From Terana coerulea (lineage: Eukaryota; Basidiomycota; Agaricomycetes; Polyporales; Phanerochaetaceae): a stretch of DNA of 64,000 nt. Location of the stretch: NCBI GenBank assembly GCA_024811115.1, contig JAKOGH010000198.1, positions 124,001-188,000 of the forward strand, in the 5' to 3' direction. The position numbers and the translations under genes were made by a program. Shown piece after piece: positions 1-13,191 of the stretch. The notes under the pieces were generated by a model. The model had not been told where the DNA came from and did no database searches. It saw nothing but the letters and a program-made list of their open reading frames with translations. Position 1 is the first letter of the stretch. Every line of letters begins with the position of its first letter.

Positions 1-2
1 AT

Positions 3-812
3 CATGGGGGAAATGACCTACCTCCTCTGCCTTCGAACTGGCTTGGTTCAGTCGCTAGAGCTGTCCTTGGTTCCTCAAGCATCGATGCCCATGTCGGAGG
101 GCCGAAAAGCGGAGGCCAAATCGTCGAGCGTGGTCGTGCCTATAAGGAGAATCAGCCTGTGTCGTATACCATCGGTAACAAAGTCCGGCCTCCAGCGCCG
201 TACCTTCGGTCACAGACAGCGCCTGGGGCGGTCAATACGGTTAGCGTACTCTGCCGGTCAGCTCCGGCTTCCCGCTCTTCATCCCGTGTTGGGGAAAGGC
301 TGTCTTCGGCCGTCGACAAGGGCAGAGCTTCGTCCATGTCCCGGCCAAAGCCCTCGAAGTCGAAATCAGCTCAGTCGGACGTGCCCTCGTTGGCCAGTAC
401 TCGAGTTGAAAATGAAGATCGGCATCTTCAATGGCTGGATGGTGGTGAAATACACACGGTAGTCTCCGACGGCGACGTGTCAGAATACGACGAAGACGAC
501 GAGGACGACGATGTCGAGCTCGACCTTGCTCGGATATTGGTGCCACCGAAACGTCAGAAGTCCATTCGTAGCCTCCGCCAGCATCTGCATCGTAGCGAGA
601 GCGCGAGGGCCTTGCGTCGCGATTTTACACGACCGCTGACGCCTCATGATGACGACTACGAGGCACATACACAGCCGAACAGCAGAAGAGGATCGTTCGT
701 CGAAGATGGGTCCGAGTATGCACATAGATGGAACACACACGGATCCAGCCAGCAACGCGGAATTCGGAAGAGGAGGACGCTGCCTGGTACATGGTCGAAT
801 CTAGGGCGATGA
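3..812 (+). CDS. C-terminal part of an unrecognised protein (5' end outside window)
   Basis: A frame stays open from base 3 to the stop at 810-812, giving about 269 residues with no convincing start, so this is the last exon of a gene that begins before the window. I do not recognise the family. The tail is polar and looks disordered: it is rich in Ser, Arg and Pro, has an acidic run of Asp and Glu near bases 478-530, and then basic patches rich in Arg and His. Such a tail would suit the cytoplasmic end of a membrane protein or a scaffold, but nothing in view proves this. The TAO3 gene starts about 640 bases downstream on the same strand. Moderately sure it is coding because the frame is long and codon use resembles the neighbouring genes; function unknown. 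Confidence 0.55.
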   Translation, partial: HGGNDLPPLPSNWLGSVARAVLGSSSIDAHVGGPKSGGQIVERGRAYKENQPVSYTIGNKVRPPAPYLRSQTAPGAVNTVSVLCRSAPASRSSSRVGERLSSAVDKGRASSMSRPKPSKSKSAQSDVPSLASTRVENEDRHLQWLDGGEIHTVVSDGDVSEYDEDDEDDDVELDLARILVPPKRQKSIRSLRQHLHRSESARALRRDFTRPLTPHDDDYEAHTQPNSRRGSFVEDGSEYAHRWNTHGSSQQRGIRKRRTLPGTWSNLGR

Positions 813-1453
813 TACTGGCACTCAACACTTCACCCGCTCCCCAGCGCACCGTGGCATACAGAAGGGCTGCCACCATCCACACGATATATTCGAATTTATT
901 CGCGTATCATATTATCCACCTATTTTCCATTCTTTCAACTGCTCTATCGACTTCCCCGACTACCTAAACTCAAATTAATCCCGACACCCTCCCTTTCTGG
1001 AACTCTATAAGCCCCACAGCAAACGCCATATTGTTTCGTACAGCATCATGTAGGATAGACATGTGACATAATGTATAAACCAACAAGTCAAAGTATTATC
1101 GAATAACATGGCCTCCCAGGTACTTCTGAGATTGAGTCACAGGTTTTGCTCCGAGTCGTCGTCATGCGAAGGATCAAGCGTCGGGACTCGGTTTACCTGA
1201 CGGCGGACGCCACAAAGCTCTCTCTCCGGGTTTGGAAAATAGTCACGTGTACCGGGATCCTAAAGAATAGCCGCCACGAGTACTCTTGGTCTTGGCGACC
1301 GGTGGCTGCGACTCGGACTCACCATACCGACATCGTGCCTAGGCTTCGCCCCCTTTCCACCTTCCCTTCGACTTCTTTTCTACATTCATTTACACTCGAC
1401 TTACCTCCTTTTCTCATCTTTCTACACACCGTTGGGGGTTCTAGGAGGCTAAG

Positions 1454-4400
1454 ATGTCAGATGCGGTACAAATCACTATTCCTGGTGCGTGACTGTTTGC
1501 AGAACCTCTAGGCTTCGTACTAAGTTTCAGGGAAGACTTTGACGACGACAACGATGTGAACTCGACTCCCGTGTTTGGAAGAACGGCTGGTGGCTCTTTC
1601 TGGGGACCCTCGAATTCTGGCTTGGACTCACCCACGACTTCTACACCCGTCCTTGAACGGAGCGAGAGAAGCTTTTTCCACGCGCGAGGCGACTCTGCCG
1701 CTTCAGAAGACTCCTTACAATCCCTACCCGCCAACACTCGCAAGTTCAAGGCACCCTTCGTTCATTCCGCACAGTCATCCGTTGCTACGACTAGTACCTC
1801 GCCGTTCTCGAAGAAGTCTTCCTTTGCCTCTCTTCGTAATGCTTTCAAGAGTAGCAAATCAGTTGAGGCTGCGCCGCCCACCCACCATCAACCACGAAGC
1901 CTATCCTGTTTTAAAGAACCCGTTCAACCGTTCTGCGTCATCCCTCGCGCATCACATTCCTGGAAGGCCTTCCACGCACACAAGCCCTCAACATGTTCGA
2001 CCTTCTACTCCAGCTTCTGGTGAAAGCAAGACGCGTGTAAAGACGAGGAGTCATGCGCCTGCAAAATCCCAACACTCGGCTTCTGGCTCGATCTTCCACA
2101 GCTCCGACGCTGGAAGCGACTTTGGTGGTGTTCCAACCTATGACCGGACGTTCTCTCCTCCGCCTGTACCACGCGTTCCGTCAAGAGTCGGAGGTCCATC
2201 CCATCGCGAAGAGTTGGATTATGAGGACAAGATTGTCGTAGAGGCTAAAACTCCGTCTGACTTTGCGCTACATGCTATATTCATTCGATTCGCAACACGC
2301 GCAGAGGCTTTGGTAAATGAATTCATTTCGCAGCCCTCGGTACGTCCGCTTGCTTTACTCCATCATCTATGCACTGCTTATGTTTCTATGAAGGACCACG
2401 AACCACACCTAGAACATTTCATGGGCCATGGTGTCGATCCTGAATTTGACGAACTGCTCCGATCTCTCGGCAAAGTCGCCCAGAAACACGCCAAACAGGT
2501 CGTTGATTCTCTCTTGCGCTGGCGCAAAAGTCAAAAAGACGGAAGTCCTCTGGACCTTCAACGCCTGTACTCGGGAAGTGGCAGCAAGATCAATCGCTTC
2601 CAGGATCCGGCGATGGATAGACGACTCCTCGCGTCGATTTATATCACATGTCGCGGGCTGGTAGAAGCAACGCGAGCGTTGCCAAAGGACTCCCTCAGCG
2701 ATGCCTTAGGCAACCAGCTCGAGGAGCTCACATTCTCGCAGTTCAAGAACCCAGACGTCAGGCTGTTGACGTTGTCTCCCAATTATCGAGCGAACACCGA
2801 GCTATATGCTGTCTTACTTGGCAATCTGGCAAATCTCAGGTTGGCTCCCGCCCTCATAGCGTTCACTCGTGAGCTAACACTCCATTAGATTCGATAGTGT
2901 CACAGACCGATTCAGAGTGGAGCTGGGGCCTGTTGCTGCTGGCCAGGTCCCTAAGGATGCTGATCTCCGGTATGAATACATCCTCAACGGACTGCGCCAC
3001 GTGGAAATCAAGGCAAGAGACTCGATATTTTAGAAATGCCCTTCTCTGATAGCCATTAGGTCTGGCCGCCTGAGAGTTTTGAAGAGGGAGCCGAATTCTT
3101 GGATTCGTTGTCAAAATCGTTCGAGAACTCTCATGGGAGCAGATTAAAGATCGTCTTTTCTGAAATCCTCCTACACATGCTGTACAGAATCGGCAAGGTG
3201 TGTTCAACATCTCAATTCGCTCAACCAATCCTAACAATGACGCAGACCGCGCAAGCTGAAGTGAATCACCCACAATGGGCGAAGGCAATCGAGATCATCT
3301 ACCCCAAGTCCCGTGACATGGCGAGCAAGCCCCGCTACTGGCAGGTTGCATACCCTCTTTCTGTGATTAGTTTATGTGTTGCGCCCCGCGAATACTTCTT
3401 GCGTCATTGGCAGTCTTGTCTCGACGCAAGCCTGAGCAAACTGAAGGTAGTCCTTCACTCATTAAATCTGGCACTATGCTGACATAACGTGCACGCAGGA
3501 CAAACCAACTCGGCTACCTGTCATGAACGGTATTCTTCGACTAGCCTGGACGTATCTCTATCGTTGTCAAGAACCAGGCTCGACAGTTACTACGAAAATG
3601 GATCAATTGCTGAAGCATTTCTTCCCACCAAGTCGGCTCACCGTCGTACCGCAGGATGAGCACATTGAAATCCTCGTCTATCTCATCCACTTCATCCTCA
3701 CGCGACATTTTGACTACGGAAGCGAGCTCTGCCTTGACTTGCTCCAGGAAAAATCTGTAAACGCTTCTCAGTCAGGGAATGGCACGAGTTACCTCGCCCC
3801 AGACCGAATGTCTATCGCTGTACAAGCCATTTTGCTGTCGGTGCGGCTGCTGGAAAGGAAGAACCAGCTCCTACGTGGCCGTCCAGCTGGGATTTCTTGG
3901 ACACACCGTCGGCGGAAGACTACGTCTCTTCATCGGACTTTCTCGCTTCCGGCGCGCTGAAGCCTGCTTGGGCAGACCTACTGGACAGATGCAGCACCGT
4001 CCTCAGCTCTGTTGCGGTGTCTTGCTACCAGAACGTCGGCGGGATGTCTGTTTTCGACGACCAATGGTCCACCTCACGCCTCAACCCATCCTATGAAGAG
4101 ACGCACAACTACGTCATCAGGAATCACCCGGAAGGTCCAATAGCATACCCCATACAGCTGCTGCCCCAAATTACCGTCTTGCAACTGTGCTATCAGTCAT
4201 GGCCACGCTGCCTCCACGAATCCCTCCCTTTGGAAACTGCCATTGAAATGATGATCCGCGGTGTTATTCATATCGAGCCCGGCATCTCCAATGTAGCTGC
4301 AGCAGCACTGGAACGGTTCATGTCGAATTTCTCCAACACCTCCGCGCTCCTCTCGCGACTCGCATCCCTGATGTTCGACCCTCAAAGCATACTGTCCGAG

Positions 4401-7400
4401 GGCACTGGGCTTCGTCTCATGCTCGATTCGTCTCAGCTCGTCAAGATCTGGGGAAACGCCGTCGAGAAGTGGGCGAACTATGTGAAGCAGCGACGGAGCG
4501 ATACTTTCGACGACGCCGAGATAGACAGCATAGGGTCTCAGCTACACAACATGGAGGCAGCCGCTTTGTTCATGTTATCTCATATGAGGCGAACAGTCTG
4601 TCTCGCTGGTGCCAAGACTATACGCCTTTCAAGCACCATTCGCAAGCATGTCCCCGCCATGCCATCTTCACCGATTTCACTGGGTGCAGAAGAAAGCCCC
4701 ATGCACCCTCTCGATGCAATCCTTGGGGAGCTTTCTCCGACATTTTTGGATGGCCATGACGACCTACTGAGCGACCAGGAGCAGAAGCACTCACAACAAC
4801 TGAAAGACGAATCGAAGTCAGGCTTAATCCTCGCCATCGCAGAAAGTGAAGATGCACTGGAACGGTCTTTGTGGTGGAAGCAGGTCTATCCGGCCGTGAT
4901 TACCTCATTGACGAAACACCAACACAATGCGCTGTTGGCGTTCAGGGAGCAGCTTGTTTCTGCAGTTACCCGCACTCACCCATTCATCGTTCAGCTGTCG
5001 GGCGTCGGAAGCAGAGCGGGCATACCTCCTCGTTCAGCTTCTATAGGCAATCGTGACACTACCAAATTCGGCATGGATAACAGATTTACGCTTCAACAGT
5101 GGCATGCCTGGACCCGCCTCCTTTGTATCACCGCGCAGGTTGTGGAATCCCGGTCTGCGCAGAACGGCACTGCTCGGGATCACGTACGTGCGCGATCCGA
5201 GCTCAACGTCGAGAGGGACAGCCTTGTCACGTCCAGGGACCTATTCAGATATCTCAGCCCTTTCCTCGACTCCGACCTCAGTGTCGTCCGCGACACATCG
5301 GTTGCGTGCATCAGCTCCCTTCCCATGTACGCATACTCGCAGTTGTTGGAAGACCTCAGCGTGTTAGCGTCACGCCAGCTATACGACGACGTTCGGGGTA
5401 AAGGGTCATCACTACCCAATGTCGGGCGTGCTCGCCGGCAAGAACGGTTCTATACAGCAGTTGCTCGCATCTACTACCTGACCGCGTCCAACATGCGCAG
5501 TCAGCGGCCATCGGGGAAGCAGGCAGCGCTCTCTCATATCATCAAGTACATACGGAGCATGCAGATGTTCCTCTCTTCCGGCGAGAGCAGGGACCTATTC
5601 TCTCTTCAACGGCTGCGACGGTACTTCTGTGGAGTGCTGGAGCGTTTCTTCGACGGCCTCGCAGTTTTGGCCGACTCGGACCGTTTCGTGCCTCCTGGCA
5701 TGTATCTTTCTCTGTACCGCCTCTGCGAAGAGTGGTGCCAGCTTGGCAAACAATCGGAAGATGTGAAGAGGCGATTAATCCATATGCAGACAGCGGCCGC
5801 CCATTCGTATCAAGACCCGACGGGACAGGCTGAGCTTATTCAGCGCTTTCAGATAGAGACGAGGAACCTATCTAATGCGGCGGTTGGTGCCATGGCATCG
5901 TTGGTTGTAAGTAACCATTGCCGTCACGTTAAGTAACAAAACTCACCCTCTCAATAGCAAAAGGCATACTTCCCTCCTGAGATATCAGCTTCTGGATCAC
6001 CTACCGAGCGTTTGGTAGTCGATCAAATGAAACCTTTGGAGGCCATTCAGACCTTGGACCGGCTCGCAGCATTTCTTGCTTCATTCACTGAAGCCGTGCG
6101 AGAGCAGGGAAAGTAAGTTAGCCAGCATGCGCCATTTGATGTTTTCTCACAGCTGCTTTTAGGAAAGCGCTGAAATCACTCCTCTTGCAGCGTCGTAGCG
6201 ACCATATTTTCTCAGACGAGATCGTGAGACGCGCTTTCGTCGTCACCCGGGAAGGGAACACAAGCAATGCCGTATTCTTCGACGTCGTTGCAGACGTCAT
6301 CTGTGACCACGAGCGAAACCGCAGTATCTCGTTCAGCCAAGCAGCATGCATTGGCTTGTCGAATATCTGCCACCCTGAACTTCGCATTCGCCGGCAGGCG
6401 TTCAACATCTTGGAGGCTATTCACGAGCTAGACGCGGGGCTTGGGTCTCTTGCCGAATACGAGCCGCTCGTTGGGAGCCATGCTCCCAGCTTGTACTTGA
6501 TAGCCCTTCGGCGCATATCCAGCGCACTTGCTGAAGAGCACCAGGAGCGGGCTGTCGACGTCCTGATACAATTCTGCAACTGGATCCCGCGGGTTTATGA
6601 CGCCTTAGATGATGCACGACCATTACTGCTCCTACAAACCCTTGAAGACTGGACCCGAGTCGTTCGGTTGATGAACAGCGATTGCTCAGCGCTGACACCA
6701 GACGGTCGCTCCGCCATCTATCGCCTAATGACTCTCACCGCACGCTACGGCCAACGATACGCAGAACAGATCAAGTGTCTGTGGACCTCGCTCGCCGAAG
6801 GATCTCAATTCAATCACCTTGCCGTCATTCGCTTCCTCATCGAACAATCCCAAAAAGTCGGCAGCACTTCGTTCGTCAGCTGTGCCGCGAAGATCGTCGC
6901 GTGCCTCATTGTATCCGAAGGAGGTCATAAGACTCTTCTAGAGCTGTGCGATGTCATTCTGCCTGCCGCAATGCTACCTACCCTCGAGCATAAACTTGCC
7001 GTCCCAAACGCAGAAGATATTGAGATGTGGTCCGACCTGGATGTTCTCTTTCCGAACGAACCGCGGCTAACGCTTGGAATGGCTCAGTTTGCCTTGCTGT
7101 TCCTTTCAGAAGGGCCGCTGGATCGTTGCATGCACTTAGAGGGGCAGTTCCCAGTACTCCTGCACGTCCTGTTACTGCATTTGGACCACCGGCTCCCCTT
7201 CGTCCAGCAGCGCTGCCGGCATATGCTGTCCCAGCTCCTGCGCTCATGCATAGCCCTCTACGACGTCATGTTACCCGACCGTACAGCCTATCTCAGCAAG
7301 AGCGACCTGCGAGAATCTATCGTCAAATTGGAGAAGACGATCGACACCATTACGATATGGAAGGACGACGATCCGGCTACCAGAGCTGGGCCAGAAATGG

Positions 7401-8980
7401 AGCAACTCTGCTCGGCGATTCTTGATATGTTCGAGCCTCTGGTGCCCGAACTGCAAGAGGCGTGGGGTGCCGTGGCCCTGCAATGGGCAACCAACTGCCC
7501 CTTCAGGCCGATAGCTTGCCATTCACTGCAGGTTTACCGCGCCCTTTCACCCGGACCAACTCTAGATGACCTCGACAGTTTGCTCGGACGGTTGTCGAAC
7601 TGTGTCGCCGACGAAGACCCAAGCATGCACCCTTTCACCACGGAACTCATAGTCACACTGACCGCCATGAGCTCGTCGAGCGACATAGATATCGGACTCG
7701 TCCCGCGCATTTTCTGGGGCGCTGTCGCTTGTCTCTCAACCACGGCGGAAGTGGAGTTCCAGCATATCTTGGAATTGTTGCACTCTCTCCTTTGGCGACT
7801 AAATCTGGACGACTCTGATACCACTGATGCTTTGCTGTTTGCAAGACCTCCAACGTGGCGTGGCGCAGCATCTCTCCAAGTACCCTTGTTGACGGGTCTA
7901 CGATCTTCGAAGACATCTCGCAGCACATTCAAGCTGCTGCAACGTCTTGCCCAAGTTGTGGATGGCCGGATCGTTGACGCTTCCGAGGGTCGCCTGAGGG
8001 ATTTATACACGGTTGCCCTTCCATGGTGTTTGCACGCCATGTCGGAAGGTATTCACGACGAGGCATTGAATGACTTCGCCTTGAACATCGCGGAGCTTGC
8101 GGATCAGGAGGAGCGGCCGAGCATTACTCGCATCATGACTTCCTTCGCAAAGAGTCGGTTCAGGACGAAAGAAGACTTCTTGCGGCAGTCGGTCGTGAGC
8201 CTCCGCGAGCACTACGGCATGGACCACTGGAGCGACGTCGTAACCCTGCTCGTGGGGCTCGTTCTCAACAGCGAGAAGTGGATGAGAGTTCAGACGCTCC
8301 AGATTCTCAAGGTCCTATTCCAACAACGCGAAACCAAGAATTCGGTAGACTGTCTTGGGTCTGAGCTGCTCATGCCTCTCCTGAGGCTACTCGAGACAGA
8401 CCTCGCTCAAGAGGCTCTCGTGGTACTCGACGAGCCAATGCAAATATCGGGCGGCCCAGCTGCCAAGCACGTACTCCGCATGAGCTTGCACAACCACCTC
8501 ACCGCCAACGCTAAGGAAGTGGAGTCCGTCGCAGAGATCTTCGGCATAACGGAGGAGTCGGGGTGGTGCGTTCCTCGCTCGAGCGCGAGGCGAGAGGCGT
8601 GCAGGGCGAATGTCGGCGCGGTGTACGATCTCCACAGGAATCCTTCCCGGCCGTCACAGATCACCTTCCACGAAGACGACATGCTCGCGCTCTCCCAGGA
8701 ACCTCTGGAAGAGAATCTCGGCGATCTCGTCCAGAATCTGCACGAGCTCAGCAGTTTCTTCCAAGACGACCGACAGGCGCTCGTCGTGCCGAACAGACAG
8801 TTGGAGGCTCGCGTCGCCGCCATCCTCGCGAAGTCTACGGATCCATCTATGGATATTCCCCAGACACCGTTCGGCGACGTCTTTGATGTCACCACTTCGA
8901 GCTCTTCAGGCGTATCTGATTACTCCGACGACAGTGATGCGGAGTCAGATCTGTTCGAGTTCGACCTCGCAGCCCGCTAG
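1454..8980 (+). CDS. TAO3: Cell morphogenesis scaffold protein Tao3/Pag1 (Furry family)
   Basis: This very large gene (about 2,390 residues) encodes the Furry/Tao3/Pag1 scaffold, which in fungi binds the NDR kinase Cbk1/Orb6 and Mob2 at growth sites and controls polarised growth and cell separation. Recognition rests on the N-terminal segment around YPVLKNPFNRS (1902-1940), the block near NGLRHVEIK and VWPPESFEEG, MNGILRLAWTYLYRCQE (3523-3573), and long HEAT-like helical stretches in the two big exons 3499-5906 and 6163-8980. Introns read as 2840-2888, 3013-3059 (GC donor), 3198-3245, 3447-3498, 5907-5957 and 6113-6162. The first intron (about 1485-1530) is clear by its borders, but its phase does not fit perfectly. 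Two single-base frame breaks interrupt the conserved frame, near 1875-1890 and 3851-3860; no plausible intron repairs them. The stop is followed by a gene-free 1.6 kb. Family call is firm; the 5' exon is tentative. Confidence 0.9.
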
Positions 8981-10574
8981 TTCTTTGACCTGCTTTTTGC
9001 ATATTCTTCCTAGAGGACTCTCCTTGGAACCATCATTGTATCCATAGTGCACACGCATAACATAGATTGCTTGGATCGGTTATTTCTCCTCTTCGTTCTT
9101 GATTACTACGGTTAATATTAGTGATTGTACGTATTGATATTCTGTGGATTACGGTATTGTAACATGCGTTACTATGAGTGCCTAGTCATGTTATTCAAAG
9201 CACGTTAGAAGGCATCTTCCTGCTCACATATCAGAGGACGAAGTAAACGTACCTACAGAAATTGTAGTAGCATCATATTCGACGCGGTCCCCGTATACAC
9301 CCCATTTCGCAGCGGGCGCAAGGCCGCCCGAAGATATGAACGGAGCCAATGTATATGACAAATAGTAAATCGTTGCATATACATTTGTGAACGGTTTTGT
9401 ACTTATCTTCTACTTGGTTTGAACAGCCTGAACTGCAATCTATGCCGAGCGAAGCACCTACAGCAGCCGTGAGCATGAGGATCAAGTTTTGCCCGTTCTT
9501 CGACTCCTGCGTACGTACAGCAACAATCACATAGCTTTCTTCGTACTTTACGGTGGCTTTTGTCTTGAGCTGAACTCTACGTTCTCCGTAGCCGGAAGAG
9601 CTGGGAGCCAAAGGAAGGTGTATTATCACACTTGCTCGCGCTCTCAAGCCACACCGATGCCGAACCCTTGAGTTTGAGCTAGAGTTGTGCGCGTGTGACC
9701 GAGCGATGGAGAGCATCTCGAATCCCGGCGGCCCGCGCAGAATCTTCCGCCCCAGCTTGGTCCCAGCGGCTTGGGTGCTGGGCTGACTTACGGGCAGCGG
9801 CTCCGCACTGTGAGAGCCGCGGCCTATTCCCGAACAAAGGACGTGTTTTATCGAACGTTCCGGGAGAATTTTGTTCTGTTCCTGTTCGGGTTCATCCAGC
9901 TTCGTTCGCTCAGATAAACCGTAGAATTTTCGGTGTTCCGCTCAAGGCTCATACGGCATTCTGGGCCATGATTGCCGCTTTCTTGTCCCGTGCTTCAAAC
10001 CAAAATATCTGTAAAGCTACGCCTGATCAGATAACATACCATACAGTGGGTACTGCAGAGAGAAATACTTTATTGCTCGTCCCACTAGTGAATATGCATC
10101 TGAACTGTCGAGGGAGAAAACAACGAAGTCACGAACGATCTTGGCGCCCAGGAGTGAAAAGACGCCTGATGCACCGAGAGATTGGCGATGATGCAATCAT
10201 GTCATGGATAGTACGTAAGCACACCTTGATGCTAAGCGTCTCCGACGACAAGGCTTAGAGGCGGTCTCTTTCTGCTATGGCTGCTGCGATGAATTTCTCC
10301 TGCATTAATCTGGCCTGCTGCCGTACACAGAAAGCCTTTTCTATACGACATTCCACAAATATGGCGAGTCAAAGGAAAATCAGAGACCCGCAGAGACAAA
10401 TCTAGATTATGCAGATCTTGTGGTGCTCGCAGCGATGACCTCATTGCACTGGTCCGTCGCAAAGATCCTTGTATAACCTGAACGCGTACTTACAGACTGC
10501 TTACTTGACTTGCAACTTGATACCCCTCCAGAACAGACTATACCAACCCTAGTGACACCAAACATACTTGCAAT
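8981..10574. other. Intergenic, no supported gene
   Basis: This 1.6 kb between TAO3 and the PTEN gene holds the TAO3 3' flank and the PTEN promoter. Two overlapping open frames on opposite strands (about 9273-9716 minus and 9695-10258 plus) have no recognisable domain, no clear introns and odd composition, so I do not call them genes. Confidence 0.5.
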
Positions 10575-12639
10575 ATGACGGATTTCGTGCGAAGACTCGT
10601 CTCTGGCAACAAAGCGCGTTACAAAGATGAGGAACTCGACCTTGAACTTGGTGCGCTCACTCACTCCTTCACACTCTTGGGAGGCTCACACCTTCAAACC
10701 GACGTAGATTTGGCATATATAACCGACCGCGTCATTGTCATGGGCTATCCCGCTGCTGGCCTTGAAGGGTACTATCGAAACCGACGGGAAGACGCGAAGA
10801 AGTTCCTGGATCACCGCCACGGAAGCAACTACTGGGTTTTCAACTTCTGCCCTATCAAGGAGAACTCGTATCCCGCGGAGGTGTTTGGCGGGAGAGTGAG
10901 CAGGTACCCGTTCCCCGATCATCAGTGAGTAAAAGTGCACTTCAGTGTTCGATGTATAGCTGACTATATGCGCAGTGCCCCACCATTGGCTATTCTTCCA
11001 CTAATAGCTAGGGAGATGCGAGCATGGCTGGATGGATCACCCGAAAGAGTTGCTGTTCTCCACTGCAAAGGTGCGTGACATAAAACCCTGGATGTAGTTG
11101 GAGATATTGATGTGTATTCAGCTGGTAAGGGCAGGTCGGGCACGATGGCGTGCTCGTATTTGCTCACAGTCACCGACGTACCTCGTGCGCCAAGCGCAGG
11201 GCGCAGTCATGCAGCAGAAGAGAAAGCCAAGCAGCAAGCTGAAGTTATCATGAATGCCATGCCCGCCGATGTCGACGCCTCCGTGAATGCGGAGCCGTCC
11301 TCCGCCCCAACCTCGCCCACCTCCAGCACAGACCCCATCAAAGCAGAGATGACGGACGCCACACCGAGCTCAGACAAGGAGGCGTTGTCGCGGGTATCCA
11401 CAGTCTCCATTACCTCGCTGGACGAAGTGCTGAACTTGCACACCGCGGGGCGGATGAAGCGCCCTTCGTCTCCCTCCGACAAAGTCAAACCCGGCGTAAG
11501 CATCCCGAGTCAACGGCGATGGCTCTACTACTGGTCCCTGCTCATTGCACACCAAGGCCCTACGGGGTTGTGGGCCTTGGATCAGTCCGAGCGCGAACCT
11601 CAGCCGAAGGTCCGTCTCACCGAGATCAAGGTCCGCATGCGGGAGCTTTCAGGGATCAAGGCAAACCTCTTGAAGGCCGCAAATACACTGATTGATAAGG
11701 CCGGCAAAGGCAAGGCTCAGGGCAGCTCTAGCCAGGTATGGGCATCCCTGGCTCGGTACGACGACGAGCTGGTCGACACGCTGGAGGGGTGGGAGCGCAC
11801 TACGCGGGCGGAGGACGGGAACATGGGCGTACGTAAGGCTGGGTCGGAGCACCAGGTAGAGCGTGGGGAACTCTCGGGCTTGTTCACGGACGGGAAGTGG
11901 GACAAAGGGAAGATGGTGCGGTCGTTCGCACGCCTGGGGACCGTCGGCGACGCTGCGCGGAAGGAGGAGTCCACTCCGGTGAGCAGGAGCTTCTTTCATC
12001 TCTGATTATCGTCGGGGGTTATTGGTGGCTGAGATTGAGTTTTTGGTCCGCAGGACGGAAAGATCATAGAATATAAATTGAAGCCGCTCACCGGTGAGAG
12101 CTGGACGCTCTTGAAATCAAAGATCGAGGACGACGGACAGAGTCCCACTATCGACTCCGAGGACGCATCCATACATAGCATCACTCGAACCTTGAACAGC
12201 GGCGATGGCGTCGTGCTGGACGCCAACCGGGAAATCCGGGGAAGCTGTACATAGGACAGGTACGCTTATGGTTCACTCTGCCCACACACTCGCGCTGAAG
12301 CTTTACGTCACTCCCAAGGTGTTTATGGGCTGGTTTTGGTTTATACCAACGTTCCATATGACCCATCCCCGTTCCGCTGCTTCGGGACCTACCGTCTTCC
12401 GCCTGACGAGGAAAGAGCTCGACTTCCCGCTCGGCATAGGGTCGCACCTGGTCGATGTTGCGGTCTCGATGGAGTGGTGCCCGTCGGAGGCAGACGTCGT
12501 GAGTCCGCCGCCGAGGCAGGATAGCAATGATTCGGAGGACGGAGGCGGCGACCCAACGGGCCTGGCCACCGTGCTGCAGGCCGCTGCGCTTGGTGACGCA
12601 GAGCAGGCAGCCGCTGCCGCGGTCGTTGGGGACGAATGA
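10575..12639 (+). CDS. TEP1: PTEN-type phosphoinositide 3-phosphatase
   Basis: The product should remove the 3-phosphate from PtdIns(3,4,5)P3, antagonising PI3-kinase signalling at the membrane. The start MTDFVRRLVSGNKARY lines up with the PTEN N terminus (VSxNKxRY), and the catalytic P-loop HCKAGKGRSG is formed across the intron at 11071-11121. A C-terminal block MGWFWFIPTFH (12325-12357) matches the PTEN C2-domain motif. Exons read 10575-10650, 10708-10924, 10976-11070, 11122-11978, 12054-12259 and 12319-12639; phases agree at the first four junctions. A low-complexity insert of about 90 residues follows the P-loop helix, and the protein ends in a Glu/Ala-rich tail, giving about 590 residues against 403 in human PTEN. 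One frame break falls in the GGGG at 12238-12241: with one more base the frame reads KLYIGQ into the last exon. Identity is secure from the P-loop and the N terminus. Confidence 0.93.
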
Positions 12640-13191
12640 GCGGACGATGCGCACACTCGCAGTGCGGCCCTGTCTACGCCCGAAGGAATGCGGCTGTTTG
12701 CCTGTTACGCAGCGTTGCTAGGCACGGGGCGCTTGCGTGCAGGACGACGAGGGTGAAAGCAGAGGTTGTTTGACACATGTACATCAGGACTGAATAGCAT
12801 GTCAGCGGACAGATCTGCTTGCATTGGTGGTGGCCTGGCCTGGGTGTGCGCAACGCGGCGATCTCCTCGAAGAGGCCGAGCGCCTGTGTGCGCCTGTGTG
12901 CACGACGTCTGCCCCAGAATCGCTTAGCGAAGTGATGGTGATGGCCGCGGCCGGCGCGCTGCGGCAGTAGACTGATAGCCTGGACCGAAGTTGCCGGGAA
13001 CGGAAGCCGTGCGGGGATGGCCCAGTGCTCTGATGGCGAGTGATGCATGATGGACGATTCGGTGAGCGAGGATCATCCCCCGAGCTTGAATTTCTCTCCT
13101 CTCCCTCTCTCCACCACCTGCGGCAGACGTTGCCTGCGGCTTGTCGCAGGGTGCACCGTCTCGTCTGCCTGTACATATCCTTACGACCGTC
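12640..13191. other. Intergenic region between PTEN gene and membrane-protein gene
   Basis: About 550 bases with no supported coding frame. The part just before 13192 is rich in C and T, as is common in fungal promoters. I see no clear TATA box. Confidence 0.4.

Noticed and set aside
1851..1899. A 49-base GT-AG intron that would repair the first TAO3 frame break
   Set aside because: It would delete a conserved-looking stretch ending in NHEA and its splice sites are weak; a one-base indel explains the data better.
9695..10258. 187-codon open frame on the plus strand before the PTEN gene
   Set aside because: No domain, no introns, an opposing frame of similar length overlaps, and the composition is unlike neighbouring genes.
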